Assembly (NCBI GenBank): GCA_944739405.2
Contig: OX123200.2
Location: 5,162,761-5,226,760 of the forward strand
Source: Euclidia mi
Taxonomy: Eukaryota; Arthropoda; Insecta; Lepidoptera; Erebidae
Direction of reading: 5' to 3'
DNA: 64,000 nt
The translations under genes were made by a program, and so were the position numbers. Below the pieces are notes generated by a model that was not told the origin of the DNA, searched no databases, and was given only the letters and a program-made list of their open reading frames with translations. Numbering within the stretch: position 1 is the stretch's first letter; each line of letters starts with the position of its first letter. Below are positions 35,401 to 47,769 of the stretch, one piece after another.

Positions 35401-38400
35401 TTTTAATCTAATAACATTTACATGACAATTATAGGTACTATAAAGTAGTCTATAACGATAGCAGTTTAACTTCCATTGCTTTCCCGTCAATGAGCTGATA
35501 ATAACCACCCACATTTTTCGCTTAGACGTAAAATGAAAGGGGTTGAATATATTTAGCTCAGTTGTCCATATTTCACCACACTTACCCTCATACTGGGGGT
35601 AATCAGTGACGTCGCAGCGGCAAAACAGGACGTTCTTCCTTCCATACTTGGAGCCCAACTCATCGGTGACTTGCTCGCCGATTTCCGAATCGATATCGCA
35701 TATCGAAACCTGTAAAGTGTTCATGAATGCATTTTTGCTAAACCCTCTAGCTAATTTAATTTTATAGATGGTTAATAACGATTTTACTTAATATTATATT
35801 ATCCTATAGATATAATAAACAAGATATAATAAACTCTTGTTTATATTTCTACGATAACTATTACATAACTATCCTGCGCAGCTCTAAGTCTGAAAAGTTT
35901 TAAATTATGGTTCTAATAATATTCTTAATATTACCTATTGCTTCTAAATATTTTTTATCGCTTCATTATAGTTAATAAACACTGATGGAAACTAGTCCAT
36001 TTTGACGATTTAAGGCCGATTCACACATATCAGTGAAGTCACAGTTCCGTCACAGTACCGGCACCGTGATAATTATTCTTTCATACATTTTCTATGAGAG
36101 TACTAAGAGTACTGTGTCGTCACTGACACTGACAGGTGTGGATATGTTCATAGAAAATGTATAAAAGAATAATTATCACGGTGCCGGTACTGTGACGGAA
36201 CTGTAACTTCACTGATATGTGTGAATCGGCCTTTAAGTGTAAATAATCAGTATGATTGGGAAAATCAAAGAAATCGTCTCTACTACGAGTATTTTTCTCA
36301 TCACTAACATTCATAAATAAAACGCTAACTGCAACGTAACTTATTTGACGTTTAACATCCACACGTACATATATAAATTAGCAAGGGTGTCATTATCATC
36401 ATCAGTCTGGCGTACTTAAACTGCTGAATGGCTATAGGCTTCTCCAATGGGTCGCCTCTGAGGTTGAAGCTTTACTTTTAAGCTATAATATCGCAACTAT
36501 GCAAGTTGCTATATTATAGCACACTCAAGTTGCTATATTCACGCATACGGCATAGGTAAAAAAATAATTATATAAAATAAAAAATATTTAAGTAGGTACA
36601 GGGTACAGTCAGCTACATAAATCCTTATACATTTACGTGATTTTGGATGGTTACATTGACCCAGCTAATATTATTCTCAATAACTTGTAGGATTTTTAGA
36701 CAAAGAAAACTTACCTAAATCTAAATTGATGAGTTAAGAATAATATTCGAAGAGCTTTATTTATAAAAGACTGAGCTCATCTTGAATTTTTGAAGCGGAT
36801 CAATCTGGAGTAATCTGGACACGCTCTTTAGTAGGATGGCCACTATCTTAATATTATACCTATGCATTATTAAATCGATCAATTGGTCAAAATGTTAAAT
36901 TAGGTACCTACATGAATATCATGTCCTGTGTAACGCCGCAAAATTTTTAAATTGAAATTACGACCCCTAATGAACAATTGAAAATCGATTCAGAATGTCA
37001 AATACCTAGGTACTTATACTACCTAATTAATATAAAATTAATTAATAAGAAGTGAATCTATGTATGAAGCAGGAAACTTCTGACTGTAAAATATAATAAA
37101 AAGCAGACTGTATCCTTGCGAGGCCACGACGGCTAAGGCTGCTGTAGAAAGAGAGCAAAAAATACTTCTCTAACTTCTTAGATAATAGCTTTCGGCTGAA
37201 TGCTGTTTATGTTTCGTCTACAATTCTTTTAATTTTGGAAAAGTTAACAGCTCATCTCGTAACTTGCAAGTTTGGCGTCTATTTGTTGTAATGTATAGGT
37301 ACGAGTATCATATCATCAGCCTTAGCAGTCCACTGCTGGACATAGGCCTCTTTTAAGTTGCTTCTCAATAGCCTTGTGAGCAACTAAGAGGATTGGGCCT
37401 AGTCTGGCCAGAGTGGTTGATATAGGGTTTGAAGTTACGTTTTCTGCCACTTGGTCACCTCCCAAAGATACTGCTTAATTACTTCGTGTATTTTCCTAAG
37501 TCGTCTTCTACTACACTGACGGAATGAAATAGGGCAGTGACAAAGTATTCTTAATCAGTCATCGCACGGAGTATAATAAATATCAGCATAAGTTTATGTT
37601 ATGGTGCCCATGTGTAAATACAGACTTCATTAGAGGATTAGGGTTCTCAGCTCAAATAGCTGAGAACCCTAATCCTCTTATGAAGTCTAATGCACAAATT
37701 TACATATAATGAATGCTTCATGAAACACAACATGCACTTAATAGAATCAGCAAATCAAATCTGGCTAATCTTTTCACTTTTAACTTCCCAATCCGCCGAT
37801 TAAACATTTTTTTCGCAAAGATAACCCTTATCATAGTGAGAAGAAGCACATGCTTATAGTGGGCAGTTTTATACCGGATTGATGATGATGGTACTAAGAA
37901 AGACTTATTAGTACCGTCTGTACCGAATGTATGTACTATTTTTCTTACGCTAGAAACAAGCACTTCAAACAATACTTTCCATGAAAGCACCGTTCGCTTT
38001 GTAGTTTGTATACAAAACATTTCAACCTCGTTATCCCTTCATAAAAAAGAATCATTACCTATTTTCAATTCTAAATTACTTCCGCTGTGGTATGGATTAT
38101 TATTACCTACGCATTATTTTATGATGACTCATTTCGATTTTCTTTTTAATGATTCACTCCGTAGCAAAGGCTACCTACCTACGTAACTGGTGCCTATAAA
38201 TATTGACGGATCTATTGCATATTTATTTTTATTTGCTACATGGTAGGTACAGTCAATCACAAAAGTCCCTACACACCTCCGAATCTTGATCGTGTCTTTT
38301 ATCATCGACTACTATTCTTTACTACTTTTCTAACTTATAAATGATGATTTAGGTTAGTTTACTTCGTTTAAAATTCCTACAAGATATTGAGAATAATAAG

Positions 38401-39410
38401 TCAAATGTGATTAGACTAGTAAGCGGACCCCGGGCTCCTAGACGCGTAAATCTTGAGTGCAAAAGGGTTAACGCTAGGACGAGGATAATGATGATGATTG
38501 ATTTAATGACAATAATTATTTGAGAAGACATAACCATTCAAATCACGTAAATGTGCCTAAATGAACGACCTACCTACTTAGCTGATAGTGCCTCATGTAA
38601 ATATTGACTACCTGAATCATAAATTCATAATACATACACCCGTAGGTATGTAAGAACGGCACGAGTCAATATGTACGTACTTACATAGTATAATGAGTAG
38701 CTAGAGGTATACCTTAGACAAGTTAGTAAAAAAAAAGTACAATTACATTTAATATAGGAACGAACTTAGATAGGTACCTACCTGCGTAGTTAATAGTAGG
38801 TACCTAATGGTTTATAGCATTTTAAGATAATCCTAAAAAAAGGGAAAATACTCTTAATCCATTAATGCGCACGATGGAACATACGGTGCAGATATTTCCG
38901 GAAACAAAAAGGAAAATCAGAAAGATATTTTTAACAAAATCGACGATGTGACAAACCGAGACAACGCCAAAATAAATAAACAATAATAATATAGCCGTTA
39001 AATCAATGCATTTAATTGCTTTAGTGTGTAACTAAATAAAGCTCCATATCGCATCTAAAGGCACAAAGAAACTTGAAAGGAAAACAATCACGCCAATGAC
39101 CGGGGCGCCCGGCAAAAATCAATACAAATGAGTGCCGGCTGTAACTGTGCTTATTACGAGAGTTTAATCTGGTAATTATCTCACAGTAAAACAATATGTT
39201 GATAGTATTGGCGTATTTCCAGTACACGATTCAACAGTTTCTTTTACCTTGAACTTAAAATTACTTCGGTAATGCGCCATGTGCGGAAATCGTGTTTGTT
39301 TCGGAATTAGAACTTACCTTGGCTCCTTGCTTGAGTAGTTCCTCGCTGTAAGCGAGACCGATGCCAGCGGCGGCACCGGTGATCAAGGCGACCTTTCCTT
39401 TGAGCTCCAT
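32474..39410 (-). CDS. Classical short-chain dehydrogenase/reductase (15-PGDH / fat-body-protein type), catalytic Lys replaced
   Basis: Six minus-strand exons: 39410-39318, 35709-35586, 34748-34642, 34054-33881, 33421-33267, 32579-32474 (TAA); 252 residues, the normal length for this family. Visible: cofactor loop LITGAAAGIG (residues 9-18), an Asp at the end of the second strand (VSICDID) pointing to NAD(H), CDVTD, the INNAG motif, Asn (VNLNG), Ser138 in NTAST and Tyr151 in PIYTATN. In the YxxxK catalytic motif position 155 is Asn (codon AAC) where Lys is nearly universal; Ser-Tyr spacing is normal. PG motif (ICPGLTDTG) present. Family relatives oxidise alcohols, prostaglandins or related substrates in the cytosol; with Lys lost, activity is doubtful and it may be a pseudoenzyme. 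No signal peptide or membrane helix. Intron 1 is 3.6 kb. Confidence 0.92.
36011..36237. mobile_element. Fold-back MITE in dehydrogenase intron 1
   Basis: Arms aaggccgattcacacatatc / gatatgtgtgaatcggcctt, with the stem continuing through cagttccgtcacagtaccgg / ccggtactgtgacggaactg. The copy is near-perfect and therefore young. Confidence 0.85.
36596..36720. mobile_element. Partial member of a 'tacagtcagctaca' MITE family
   Basis: Begins gtacagtcagctacataaa and contains attattctcaataacttgtagg, the complement of a segment in 38240-38410 and 40902-41115. Confidence 0.5.
37311..37460 (-). repeat. RTE-type 3' end, antisense
   Basis: 'catcagccttagcagtccactgctggacataggcctc' is the reverse of the usual RTE terminus; a related copy is at 36388-36475. 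Confidence 0.65.
37623..37687. repeat. Near-perfect 65-bp palindrome
   Basis: The arms gacttcat..agaggattaggg.. and their complements are separated by about 5 nt (caaat); each arm is about 30 bp. This is a strong hairpin in dehydrogenase intron 1. No flanking duplication is recognised. Confidence 0.8.
38240..38410 (+). mobile_element. 'tacagtcaactaca' MITE family copy
   Basis: ggtacagtcaatcacaaaagtccctacacacctc parallels 40902-40930, and agatattgagaataataa parallels 41035-41051. Confidence 0.55.
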
Positions 39411-39820
39411 GAGTGATTATTTTCTATTTGTGGAGAGCGCCGCGCCCCGAAACGACTGTGTTCACTACCGCCTTCGTTGTGGTTCGATCGCGTCGGGAAC
39501 TCCGCGGGGTGGGAGGGGGCGGTCTCCCGTTTTCTCCCCAATTCCCCCTTCGGTAGTAAATATACGCACGATTGCACTCCACTCTCGCTGTCCGTGCACG
39601 TTGATTCACCCTTGTTATATGGATGTATGGTTAGCAGCTACTCGGCTGAAGAACGGCCATGGCTGGATAATATATCGCGAGAGGGCAATGCGGTTGGGTG
39701 ACGAATGTAAGGTATACGGCTTAATTGCAATCATAGATTGCAATTATTTTCAGTATTATTTCAGTTGTATGAGTTTGAGTGTAATAAACTGGTAAATAAA
39801 ACAAAATGTGTCTATAGTTT
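39411..39820 (-). promoter_or_regulatory. 5' UTR and promoter region of the dehydrogenase
   Basis: GC-rich sequence just upstream of the ATG on the minus strand, giving way to AT-rich DNA. A TTTATT at about 39826 (AATAAA on the minus strand) could mark the end of the upstream klhl10 transcript, so the two minus-strand genes would be only about 400 bp apart. Confidence 0.35.
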
Positions 39821-40452
39821 TTTCTTTATTTGTCAATTTCTCAATCTTTCAATCAGGTACAGTAAATTTTTCGATATATTAAAAAATAAGAAATTTTACC
39901 TTTTTTTGAATTTTTTCATGTTCTAGTGAAAAATATCACAGATCAACAATATCGCGACGGTTCCGTCCGCCGCAACATCGTATACACATCCAAAACGCGA
40001 CCACTCTGATTTCCCACGGACGCGAACTGTACACAAATATACGAAAACAAAATTTGTCACAAACTACACTATAAAAAACTTGAGAATTTACAAGTCCCTC
40101 GCTTTAAAATTATATCTAAAATATCCATATTAGGGATGAGATTTCCCTTTCATTTACATTGGCGGAAGCCTTGTATGTTTATAAAACAATAAATACAAAA
40201 TGCTCGGACATGATCTGTACAATAAAATAAGGCCATTGCACCATGATTTACGATACATAAAAAAGATTCACAAAGTTCTATGTACAATCAAAATATCACA
40301 GAATATTCCATAAGACAATAGAGTTAAAATAGAAACTGGATAGGTCATAGAAAAGGCGTATCGCAAAAAATATTTGTTGTGGTGTTATAGGAGCGTAGGG
40401 ATAAGTTTGATGTTGGAGCATTCGTGTGTGGGTTGTGGTGTTTGTTTAGTGG

Positions 40453-43400
40453 TCAGGAGTGGTGTGCTTGGTCGGCGCCGGCGGCGGGCACGGCCTTCGC
40501 GAGGTAGGAGAAGGAGCGAGCGTTGGGCAGACCCGCGAGCACGCACGCACTCAGGGCCGAGCGGTTGAGGTTCATGGGAGCGGCGTCGTACCACTCCATG
40601 GTGTCGCCGTCGTAGCATTCCACGTGAGGGATTGTGGTGGAGCCTGCAGGAAAAATTAGTCAGTAAGACGACCTGTTTACTTTTCTGAAGCAACTCAATA
40701 CAGAAGCAGAGAAAAGAAAAGAATAACGGCTATCGGGACAAAAAGGTTCAAGAAAAATGCGTCAATAAAATAGCAATTTCCGGTTTTATATATAACCCGC
40801 GTCGGCTTCACCTGCCTTCTGGCAATCTACCTAGCAGCTTAGGGTTAGCTAAGGTTATATTGAATGTTTCAAAACATCAGTTAGGTTTTTTAAATAGGTA
40901 CAGTCAACTACAAAAGTCTCTCCACACCTCAAGCGTCTTTGCTGAGTCTTATGAATTAAAATTCTCCAGTTATTATTACCAGTTATATATAATTTGAGAT
41001 TCAGGTAAGTTTTCTTTGTCTTTTAGACGAATGATATTGAGAATAATAATTAGTTGGAACCAAAAACCTTCAAAAGTACGAAAATGTATATATACTTATG
41101 TAGCTGACTACATATTATGTACAACATATTTAGAAATAACTAGATTCCACTCGCGGCTGCGCTTGCGTGGATTTCCTCTATCGTGACAAAAGGTAGCCCA
41201 TGTGCAATTTTCTTATTTTTTCTATAATCATCAGTTTTGTAGTCGTCGTAGCGAGAAAGGTCCATCCATCCTCATAAATTAAGTTTATGATGGCAGCTGT
41301 AGGTACGATAACTAGCCTCTTGTGCTCCCGGTGCGAGCTTTCGCGACGCCGTTCCTAAAATGTTTTCTTTTGCAATAATTATTTATGTGATAGTTGGGTA
41401 GGTACTGTTACCCCCCTCTAAGGTTCAGCCTGGACACCGCTAGCACTATACACTATACCCGATAGTAATAGGATATTTACCGTTAAATCCTCCAATAACG
41501 AAGATCATGTCATCCAGCAGTACAGTAGCGAAGTTACTCCTCGCGCTGAACATCTCTGTCACCTCCTGCCAGTCGCCACCGCGTTGTGGGTTAAACCTTT
41601 CACCTGTTTGGAGAAAGGTCTTTTAACAGCTTCTGATGTTGGTGTTTGCTACCACTGTGGAGGTTCTAAACGAGATTGGGTGCCAGACAAGTAGCATCGC
41701 TTTTGCGCAAGTTTTTCAACATAAACGAAGGCAGGCCCTTCCATCTGACGAACTGAGCAGCCACTCCAGGCTCCGAGGGTCAGGGGCCATTAAAACCCTG
41801 CGCCGAGCGTTTAAAGTTTTCGATGACATAAGGAGCGCTGAACATGTCATGAGACATGACACGCTCCAGCCTAAGTCTGGCCTTAGGCCTGTATGGAAAT
41901 GCCTGGAATCAATAGGGATTGAGGTAATTCTGAGCCCTGAGGCAAGTTAAGAGATTTACCGGCTAACATATTTTTGCCAGGCTTGGTTGAACTATTTTAG
42001 GTACAGCGTTATTGTAGCTTAACAAATAAATATATTTTTACAACTAGTGCTCGTGTTATCAGATTGATCGTTCTCCAACAATGAAGTTGCACGAACCAAT
42101 GTAGAGGAATAAAAGCTAATGCTTGAGTCGACACCATGAATGCTAATGGTGCCATGAAAACACTTCGATTAGATACCTGCCTAAGTACCTACCTACTAAT
42201 AGATATCAGAGTACAAATTCGGCCAACGAACAAAATTTCCTCAAGAGGTGAAGGAAGAAGTTAGGTAAGTGGAATCAGTTGAATAATAAATAAATGTTAT
42301 TTATTGTATGCCCCCTGCCTCGGAGAGCAAGTTTTTGGTCACGGTTGTTATGAAATCCTGACAGTCCTTATTTATAAGGTATACCTACGTGGGAACCTGC
42401 GTACATTTTTGAAAGGTTGATAATTAGTGCTTTCAAAATGACTAAACATACGTGACAAATTCTACGCGTCCGTCTTAAGCTGTATCGGGGCACAGAAGTG
42501 TGGTGGGCACACTCATTTGCTCACCTTTTAGGGGAACGGGCTCTGAAAGTTGGAGTTCTATACACGTTTTTTGCTATGACCTTATGTTTATTATACTCAA
42601 TAGTTTGATACAAATTAAATGAATATTATATCATATTCTGCAAAAACAATCTTAAGGGCATGCCTTTGTCTTGTAAAGACATATACAACGTACGTAAGTA
42701 TAGTAATAATAAAGTACCTGTATTCAACCGGCTGTATCCATTGAACCCTCCAAGCGCGTATAGGCACTCTCTATAAGCGATGAGCGAGACTCCAGAACGA
42801 GGACTCAGCATCGACCTGATGAAGCTCCACTGTCGCGTGTCCGGGTCGAACACCTCCGCCGAACTCAGCACCTCCTGCCCGTTGAAGCCGCCTACTATGT
42901 ATATCTAAAAGGAAATGTATGAGAAAATGAGAGAGTAAATAAGTGTTGGTTTCATCTACAGAAATTGATATTTGTGGTTTCATCATTCACATTAGCATTG
43001 GCGGATTCAGGATTTTATTTTGGAGAAGTCTTATTTTAGCTTGAATCAGGTTGACGAAGGCTTAATCCAGAGAAACACTAAAATGTCATCTGTTTTGGAA
43101 AAAGTTTGAGGGAGGGAGTGGCTTCAGCCCCTAACCATCGCCCTCATTCTCCTGGATTCATCCTTGCATGTCAGCTTAGTGAACTAGGAGTACAATGGTA
43201 AATGAAAGTATGGACCCAAAGTACCAGATCCCAGTATATCGCGGTAAAGTACGCTAATCGTCATTCCCGTGGCTCCATCTCTACGGGAAGTCTCGCCAAC
43301 ATGTTTGGAGTAACCGGCTTGAGCAGCATTATAAATCTTGTTCAATACAATCCGCTATTTTGAGGCAACACGTTAAACCGAATTCTAATAAATTTGATGG

Positions 43401-45439
43401 AACTAAGCAGAGAGCAGGTACCTACACCAATTCCTCTTTAAAAAAAATTACAGGTGTTTGGTAATTGTACCTATGTAATTAAGTATGTACCTTGCCACCA
43501 AGAGAAGCGGCGCTAGCGTCGGATCGTTGCTTGTTCATAGGGGTGGTCATCTCCCACTGGTTCTTATCGGGGTAATACCGCTCGACGGAGGACATGCGCG
43601 TCCGCCCGTTGTACCCACCCAACGCGTATATTAGACCATCTGTTGGGGTAACGCAAAAGGGTTGTAAGTATTAATAGTACACACGGCTACTCATCAACTT
43701 AGACACTTTGACCTTTCCACCGTTCTTATGGCTTAGGAAATAAGTGTTTAAATCGTACTGAAACTGTATAGCTGGTCCTGTCGCTGCGTGTACTTAACTA
43801 CCTAAACTGCCGTTATATTGAAACAGATGACATAAACTGGCAATTTTACTAACCATGTGCCACAACGCTGACGTAACACCTCGCTTGATACATGCAGGCC
43901 CGTTCGTGCCAGGTATTCGCCACGGGGTCGTAACATCGCACCGTGTTGAAATGATCGCTGCCATCGAACCCACCGATCATGTAGATCAAATTGTGCAACG
44001 TACACAAGCCGTGGTATGCTCGAGGCGTCAGATCCATGTGAATTGATAGGAACCATCGATCCGCTCTAGATAATTTGAATAATAAGTTAGTCCTCAAATC
44101 AATGCATTATCTACTAGTAAGTGAGAAATTGAGAACATCATTTGCAAACCGAACACAAACAAAAGTAACCGGAAATCAATTCAAATTTTGCACCCTGCAG
44201 ACGCTTGCCTAGCTTATCACTAGAACACTAGAGTTAAAAACACTAGAGTGGTCTTTAATTAATGTATCGATTGTAATTTTTCCCTAATAATAAAAAAACT
44301 GATTAGCAATGTAATATTCTTATGGTAATAAATAGGTTACCTCGTATCGTATGTTTCTACAAAACTGGTAGGACTGCCTGCACTCCAGCCACCAACTGCA
44401 AAAAGTATCTCAAAAGGTATTCGTGGCCTTGCCAATGGATCATTGAGGTCTGCTTCTGTGCCGGGTCTAGAATCCAACAATGTGAGGAATACGACGGCTG
44501 GGTATAAAGCTTCTTGACATTTCTATGGAATTAATAGAGAAACGTGAGTTTTGTACGAGTGACTAATTACTGTAATAAAATGTCTCGTTATTTTACCTCA
44601 TCGTCAGCAACTGGTTGCCATTGTAATATTTTCGATTTGAAATATTTGTAGCTGATGTGACCAAATCTAACGCACATTAGTAACGACGGAATGTATTTTC
44701 TTCTATTTTCTACGTCATGCTCTACCCATGTTTTAACTGCTTGGAATACTATTTCTTCATTTCTAACATTCAGTTCATCGTCTCTCAAAATGTCTTCTAA
44801 TTCTTCATATGAGAGCGATTTAAATTCATTACACTCCTTAAGTATTCTGCTAAAATTCTGCCTTATATACAACTTTCCTTTCTTCTCTAATTCACTGCAG
44901 AAATAATATCGCGCAAATTTAAATATTCCAAGACAGTTATGTGGCCTCAACTCGTGCAAGAGAAACTGACAGCACAGTTGTATAACACCAACAACATCGA
45001 ATTGATCTGCGTATGGCAATAGATATTCCACATTTTCGGCTGTTACTGTGCATGTCCCCGTATATGCATAATCAAGAATCAAATTCATGTAGTAGCTAGG
45101 GACATCTACAAATATCTCTGTTTCTTCTGGCTCTCCTTTCTTTAATGAATTTATAAATATGGCTTTGAAATACGGACTAACGGCTGAAAGTATCGCCCGG
45201 TGCACTCGGATTGGTTTCATGTCCCTGCAGACGATAGTCCCATCACAAAGCTGTAAGTTTTGTCGGAGTTCATTCCATATCGAAGGAAACTCTACAACCG
45301 AATAATTTTCTGGGAGGCACACGCATTTTCGTTTTCGCGTAACAATCTTCTTTTTGGTCAATCTGGGTTTTGAGGATGAAGGAATACGAACAGAATTTTT
45401 ATTTTTTGATAATTTTCGATGTTTCGAATTAAATTCCAT
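40453..45439 (-). CDS. klhl10: Kelch-like protein 10, complete
   Basis: BTB-BACK-Kelch adaptor that recruits substrates to Cullin-3 ubiquitin ligase; relatives act in spermatid differentiation (in Drosophila, caspase activation at individualisation). Seven minus-strand exons with matching phases: 45439-44597, 44522-44341, 44065-43854, 43639-43491, 42904-42718, 41603-41481, 40643-40453 (TGA), 628 residues. A basic N-terminal extension (TKKKIVTRKRK) precedes the BTB (VHRAILSAVSPYFKAIF, YAYTGTCTVTAENVEYLLPY), BACK (LRPHNCLGIFKFARYYFCSE, DELNVRNEEIVFQAVKTW) and six kelch repeats, each with the GG pair: FAVGGWSAGSP, YMIGGFDGSDHFNT, YALGGYNGRTRM, YIVGGFNGQEVLSS, YALGGFNGYSRLNT, FVIGGFNGSTT. The linker NDPLARPRIPFEILFAVGGW and the kelch blocks follow vertebrate KLHL10 closely (remembered alignment). 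The C-terminus is short and Ala-rich. Confidence 0.93.
40902..41115. mobile_element. 'tacagtcaactaca' MITE in klhl10 intron 6
   Basis: The left end tacagtcaactacaaaagtc and right end tatacttatgtagctgact are inverted. Related copies are at 36596 and 38240. Confidence 0.6.
41141..41260 (+). repeat. RTE-derived fragment
   Basis: 'ctagattccactcgcggctgcgcttgcgtgg' is a typical lepidopteran RTE/SINE start sequence. Confidence 0.5.
41636..41950 (+). other. Unidentified 104-codon open frame in klhl10 intron 6, opposite strand
   Basis: ATG at 41636 to TAA at about 41948. The composition is balanced and richer in GC than the surrounding intron; the C-terminus reads ...LQPKSGLRPVWKCLES. I do not recognise it. 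It may be an untranslated or coding relic of a mobile element; no splice context was established. Confidence 0.25.
42295..42405 (+). repeat. SINE body fragment
   Basis: 'gcctcggagagcaagtttttggtcacggttgttatgaaatcctgacagtc' matches the body of the tRNA SINE at 24895-24960, without the tRNA head. Confidence 0.6.
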
Positions 45440-46030
45440 TCCTTTCGAAAAAACGGCGGTCGAAACTTGTTATCTGTCGCGATGACAGAATTGGCGACAG
45501 TTGCTTCATTTGTTTAATTCACTATGGCGTCACGATTCAAATAAGTGTAATTCTATAAGTTCTACATGTTTTAAAACAGCCTGTCTTGAAGGCCGTACTC
45601 AGACCGTGTAACGAGGACCGCGATCCTTCCAAAAAATTAATAAATAATAACCTCCTGGACTTCGCAATACACCTAAACCTGACTTAGTAATCACACTACC
45701 TATTGGTGAAAACCTAAGTACTTTAACTATGCAATCTTTTATAATAAGTACCTTTGAATGTCATACGCACTTTCAGTATTCAGCTTAAAATGATAGGAAA
45801 TGTTGAGTGCTTACCTATTTACATATTATAACGTTTATCAATAGGCAAGATTCCCCAAGTCAAGTAAAAAAGGAATAAACTGCAAGGCCATTTACCTACC
45901 TATATAAATAATTATGAATTGACGAATGGTCCGAAGGGGTACCCAAAAAAATATAAAGATCTGCAAATACACGCTTTTGGTTATATACTTGGCGTGAACT
46001 CGTAACGGTACGCCCATATTTTATTAATTT
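45440..46030. promoter_or_regulatory. Upstream region of klhl10
   Basis: The klhl10 start codon is at 45439 on the minus strand; the sequence just upstream is moderately AT-rich with no obvious TATA box. No gene seen. Confidence 0.3.
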
Positions 46031-46033
46031 ACT

Positions 46034-46240
46034 AAGCAGCGATATCCCAGTGGTGTACGTAACGGACTGCCGAGAAGATGGTCTCGGGTTCGACCTCTGA
46101 CTTTCGAACTTAGGTGTATATCTTATATTAAAAATGTTAATTATGCTCGGTAGATGGCAATAGGCTCCCTATTACATTATTGGGACCGAAACATAACTGG
46201 CAAAGTGTGGGTGTGTAATACACCTCTGCCAACTCCTTCT
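46034..46240 (+). mobile_element. tRNA-derived SINE, diverged
   Basis: A-box-like gatatcccagtgg and B-box-like gggttcgacctc head, then 'atgctcggtagatggcaataggctccctattacattattggg', a known type of lepidopteran SINE body. Confidence 0.6.
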
Positions 46241-46288
46241 AAAAGGTGTGAAGTTATGTAAGTTACGTGAAAAATAAAAGTGTAATTA

Positions 46289-46624
46289 CCTAATGGAAGG
46301 AAAGAGAAACCCACCACGCACCCTCAGATTGACTACCCCAACGAGCTACGGCAACGACGGGCAAAGAGAGCGATGGGCAACGACGGGCAACGGGTCGTTG
46401 CCCATCGGTCCTAAGGATGCCTCGTGCAGAGGCGAAACACGTGTCGAAGAATTAGTCGGCACATACAGCGGGATACTGCAAGTCAGGTATCTTCCTGGAA
46501 CCCATACCATTCCTATATCCCTTATCCTTTTAGAGGAGTTCGGTATTGTCAACCTTTTTCTATTACAATAGTTGGGGTAGTCAATCCGAGGGTGCGTGGT
46601 GGGTTCCTCTTTCCTTCCATTAGG
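46289..46624. mobile_element. TIR element with 52-bp inverted ends and TTA target duplication (PIF/Harbinger-like MITE)
   Basis: TTA at 46286-46288 and 46625-46627 flanks the ends CCTAATGGAAGGAAAGAG...; the arms (46289-46340 and 46573-46624) match at all but about two or three positions. The 230-bp core has a local gggcaacgac repeat. TTA duplication fits PIF/Harbinger; no transposase is present. Confidence 0.75.
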
Positions 46625-46914
46625 TTACAATGGAGTTCCGCCAAGTAACGCCTGATTCAATCAACTATAAAAGTGTAATTGTTGTTCCAGTGTGCCCTAC
46701 ACTGAAATGTCTATACAATGCGGCATGCCCGAAAAAGTATTGCCTGCAATGTACAGCGGGTATGCTCTATGTAGGTAACTTTTTACTTGTTTTGACTTTT
46801 GCCCTAATGAACCATTGTCCAACCTTCAGTCAGAGTGATTGACTAAAGCCATCATAATCTTATTAAATCAGGCTCACCTCAAAAATTGTGGTTGGTAATC
46901 CTAGATCTCCGACT

Positions 46915-47769
46915 CAGTGGCGTAGGCGTAGCTAGCTTGGGTGGCACCCGGGGCGGAAGTTGGCGGATGACTTTTTTTTTTTTAGGTAAGTATCGACATA
47001 CCTTTTTTTTTTCTTTTTTTGTTTTACGAGGTGGAAAATCCCTTCGGATTTCCGACTCTTGGGGGAAATAAGAGCCGGAGTATGTGGTGTTTCCACTAAA
47101 AACCACCTCGACTGCCGCCATGTACTTACCCGTGTGTCGGAGGGTGGGGCATCACCTAAGCACTCGTCACCACCCTCCGACGGGTATTGGCCCGCCAGAT
47201 GGTCAGGCGGGCCCCGAACAAAACCCCCTTGGCGACGGATTAGGTGTTGGACTCCGCCGCCAAAACGCCCAGCGGCCGCAGAGGATAGGGAGGACGGCAA
47301 CGCAACACCGCATCTCCTCTTCCTCTGCGGCCCCACCGCGACGCATCGAATGGTGCGCCCCCATTTGGTCGCGGGAGATAGGGCGCGCGGCAACGCAACA
47401 CCGACACGCCTCTCCTCCCGCGACCGCACCCGACTGCGAGGGACAGACAGAACTGACCCCCGCACCCGCACCGTTGGACGCATCCTGCGCAGGCCCCTCC
47501 AAGCCCACGCGGAGCGTCCCCTCCTGGATCCCTCTTAGCTTCACCGCGGGTGACAAATCCATGGTTACTGAGCCCCCCCACCACGACAAGGTGGAGATCC
47601 CACGGGGGGGGGGAGGGGTATCGACATACCTAAAAATTCCGGGCTAACTCATGTTGTTTTCTATTTTTGTACATTGTTCTTAAACTTGAGTTCTGGGTGT
47701 CACCCCTTTTTTTGGATGGGTGGCACCCCAAAAAGGGTAGCCTCCGCCGCCCCCCTTCCTACGCCACTG
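46915..47769. mobile_element. hAT-like MITE, interrupted by retroposon copy C
   Basis: The ends CAGTGGCGTAGGC and CCTACGCCACTG are inverted, with a Gly-like 'ggtggcaccc' zone inside each. The flanks ctccgact and ccccgact are near-identical 8-mers, offset by one base. CAGTGGCG ends plus an 8-bp duplication suggest hAT. A related end fragment is at 62078-62170. Confidence 0.6.
47004..47617 (-). mobile_element. Poly-A retroposon, copy C
   Basis: Same family and orientation as 6856-7464. A 14-bp duplication gtatcgacatacct lies at 46990-47003 and 47618-47631. Nested in the hAT-like MITE. Confidence 0.85.

Noticed and set aside
39361..39795. 144-codon plus-strand frame over the dehydrogenase start
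   Set aside because: Overlaps exon 1 and the 5' region in antisense, with no family resemblance.
44691..44906. Plus-strand frame inside klhl10 exon 1
   Set aside because: Shadow of the BTB-BACK coding sequence.
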